5,201 nucleotides of DNA from Erythrobacter sp. (GTDB taxonomy: Bacteria; Pseudomonadota; Alphaproteobacteria; Sphingomonadales; Sphingomonadaceae), in contig DMWU01000017.1 of assembly GCA_003483125.1 (NCBI GenBank), positions 1 through 5,201 of the forward strand. Direction: 5' to 3'. The position numbers and the translations under genes are program-made. Positions within the stretch are counted from its first letter, which is position 1, and the number at the start of each line of letters is the position of its first letter. Below, one piece after another: positions 4,620 to 5,201 of this stretch. The notes below the pieces were generated by a model, which worked only from the letters and a program-made list of their open reading frames with translations, searched no databases and was not told where the DNA came from.

Positions 4620-5201
4620 TCAATTGACCTGCCTGTCGCGGCCTTCCCAATAAGGTTTGCGCAGTTCACGGCGCAGGATCTTGCCGGAAGGATTGCGAGG
4701 CATTTCAGGGATCACATCTACGCTCTTGGGTGCCTTGAAGGCAGCCACCCGCTCACGCGCCCAGGCAATCACATCGAATTCGTCGACTTCCATTCCCGGT
4801 TTTGGAACGACGATGGCCTTCACCTCTTCGCCCCATCGCTCGCTCGGAATACCGATAACTGCCACTTCGGCAATGGCCGGATGGCCATAGATCGCACTTT
4901 CAACCTCGGCCGGATAGACATTCTCCCCGCCAGAGATGATCATATCCTTTATGCGGTCCTGGATGTAGATATAACCATCTTCATCCATGAACGCGGCATC
5001 GCCAGTGTGCAGCCAGCCATTCTCATCAATCGTCTTGGCCGTGGCCTCTGGTAGCCTCCAATAACCGGCGGTATTGGATGGTGAACGAACAGCGACTTCG
5101 CCAATCACACGGCGCGGCACTTCGTTCCCTTCTGGATCAAGAATTCCAATTTCGGCGCCGGGAACAGCCTTGCCTGCCGACCGCATGCGCTCATTGCCCT
5201 C
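4620..5201 (-). CDS. Acyl-CoA synthetase (AMP-forming), C-terminal part; N-terminus beyond window end
   Basis: The frame stays open to the right edge, giving 193 aa of the C-terminus. A codon for Met lies at 5186, but the frame continues upstream of it and the domain is incomplete, so it is not the start. The fragment carries the closing part of the ANL adenylating-enzyme fold: GYWRLPEAT (46-54 of the fragment), GWLHTGD (62-68, whose Asp binds AMP ribose), the hinge and A8 region QDRIKDMIISGGENVYPAEVE (81-101), and A10 NPSGKILRRELR (170-181), with Lys174 as the adenylation lysine. Such enzymes activate a carboxylate with ATP and join it to CoA. The A8 motif is of the fatty-acid/aryl-CoA ligase type. 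The specificity-determining pocket is outside the window, so a fatty acid substrate is only likely. It would be followed on the same transcript by the DUF938 gene. Confidence 0.92.
   Translation of the reverse strand, partial: EGNERMRSAGKAVPGAEIGILDPEGNEVPRRVIGEVAVRSPSNTAGYWRLPEATAKTIDENGWLHTGDAAFMDEDGYIYIQDRIKDMIISGGENVYPAEVESAIYGHPAIAEVAVIGIPSERWGEEVKAIVVPKPGMEVDEFDVIAWARERVAAFKAPKSVDVIPEMPRNPSGKILRRELRKPYWEGRDRQVN

Noticed and set aside
4610..4669. Longer start (ATG at 4669) for the DUF938 gene, overlapping the synthetase by 50 bp.
   Set aside because: The extra 20 residues carry no family signal. The conserved block begins directly after the Met at 4609, which also sits properly behind the upstream stop.
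4503..5054. A 183-codon plus-strand frame opposite the acyl-CoA synthetase and the DUF938 start.
   Set aside because: The opposite strand carries clear A8, A10 and DUF938 motifs. The plus-strand translation has no family features.

Overview
The window looks like a chromosomal segment from an alphaproteobacterium, most plausibly of the Sphingomonadales (Erythrobacter/Sphingomonas type). This rests on protein style: a CpaF ATPase with a Gly/Lys/Pro-rich N-terminus, a lone entericidin-type lipoprotein and a DUF938 methyltransferase. Sampled core genes also have about 58-62% GC. The assignment is inferred from memory of these families and was not searched.

Left part (1-1808), a glycan or envelope block. 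The 3' end of a GT4-type glycosyltransferase overlaps by 4 bp (ATGA) with an integral-membrane protein of the LPG_synthase_TM / UPF0104 flippase-like family. A class I SAM methyltransferase then converges on this pair from the minus strand, with 16 bp between stops. The methyltransferase is clearly AT-richer than the rest: two adjacent 60-nt lines in its middle have about 42-43% GC. This suggests the edge of a variable surface-polysaccharide or glycolipid region.

Middle (1809-3758). A 178-bp divergent intergenic region carries a plausible promoter and a perfect 6-bp-stem hairpin ahead of cpaF. CpaF/TadA is the ATPase that powers Flp/Tad pilus assembly. It is complete at 512 aa, but neither flank holds another tad gene: it is followed tail to tail, with overlapping stop codons, by a 78-aa two-helix membrane protein of unknown function.

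Right part (3759-5201). A 115-bp spacer with a possible promoter leads into a 42-aa entericidin-like lipoprotein. It converges with a minus-strand pair: the C-terminal part of an acyl-CoA synthetase (its N-terminus lies beyond the window end), followed 10 bp later by a DUF938 SAM methyltransferase. These two are probably co-transcribed.

All seven full or partial genes of recognisable family plus the 78-aa unknown fill the window. No gap exceeds 178 bp, and no tRNA, rRNA, CRISPR array, insertion sequence or attachment site was seen. I found no convincing evidence of a wholly new system. The most noteworthy points are the isolated cpaF with its overlapping small membrane protein, the composition step next to it, and the tiny lipoprotein gene.
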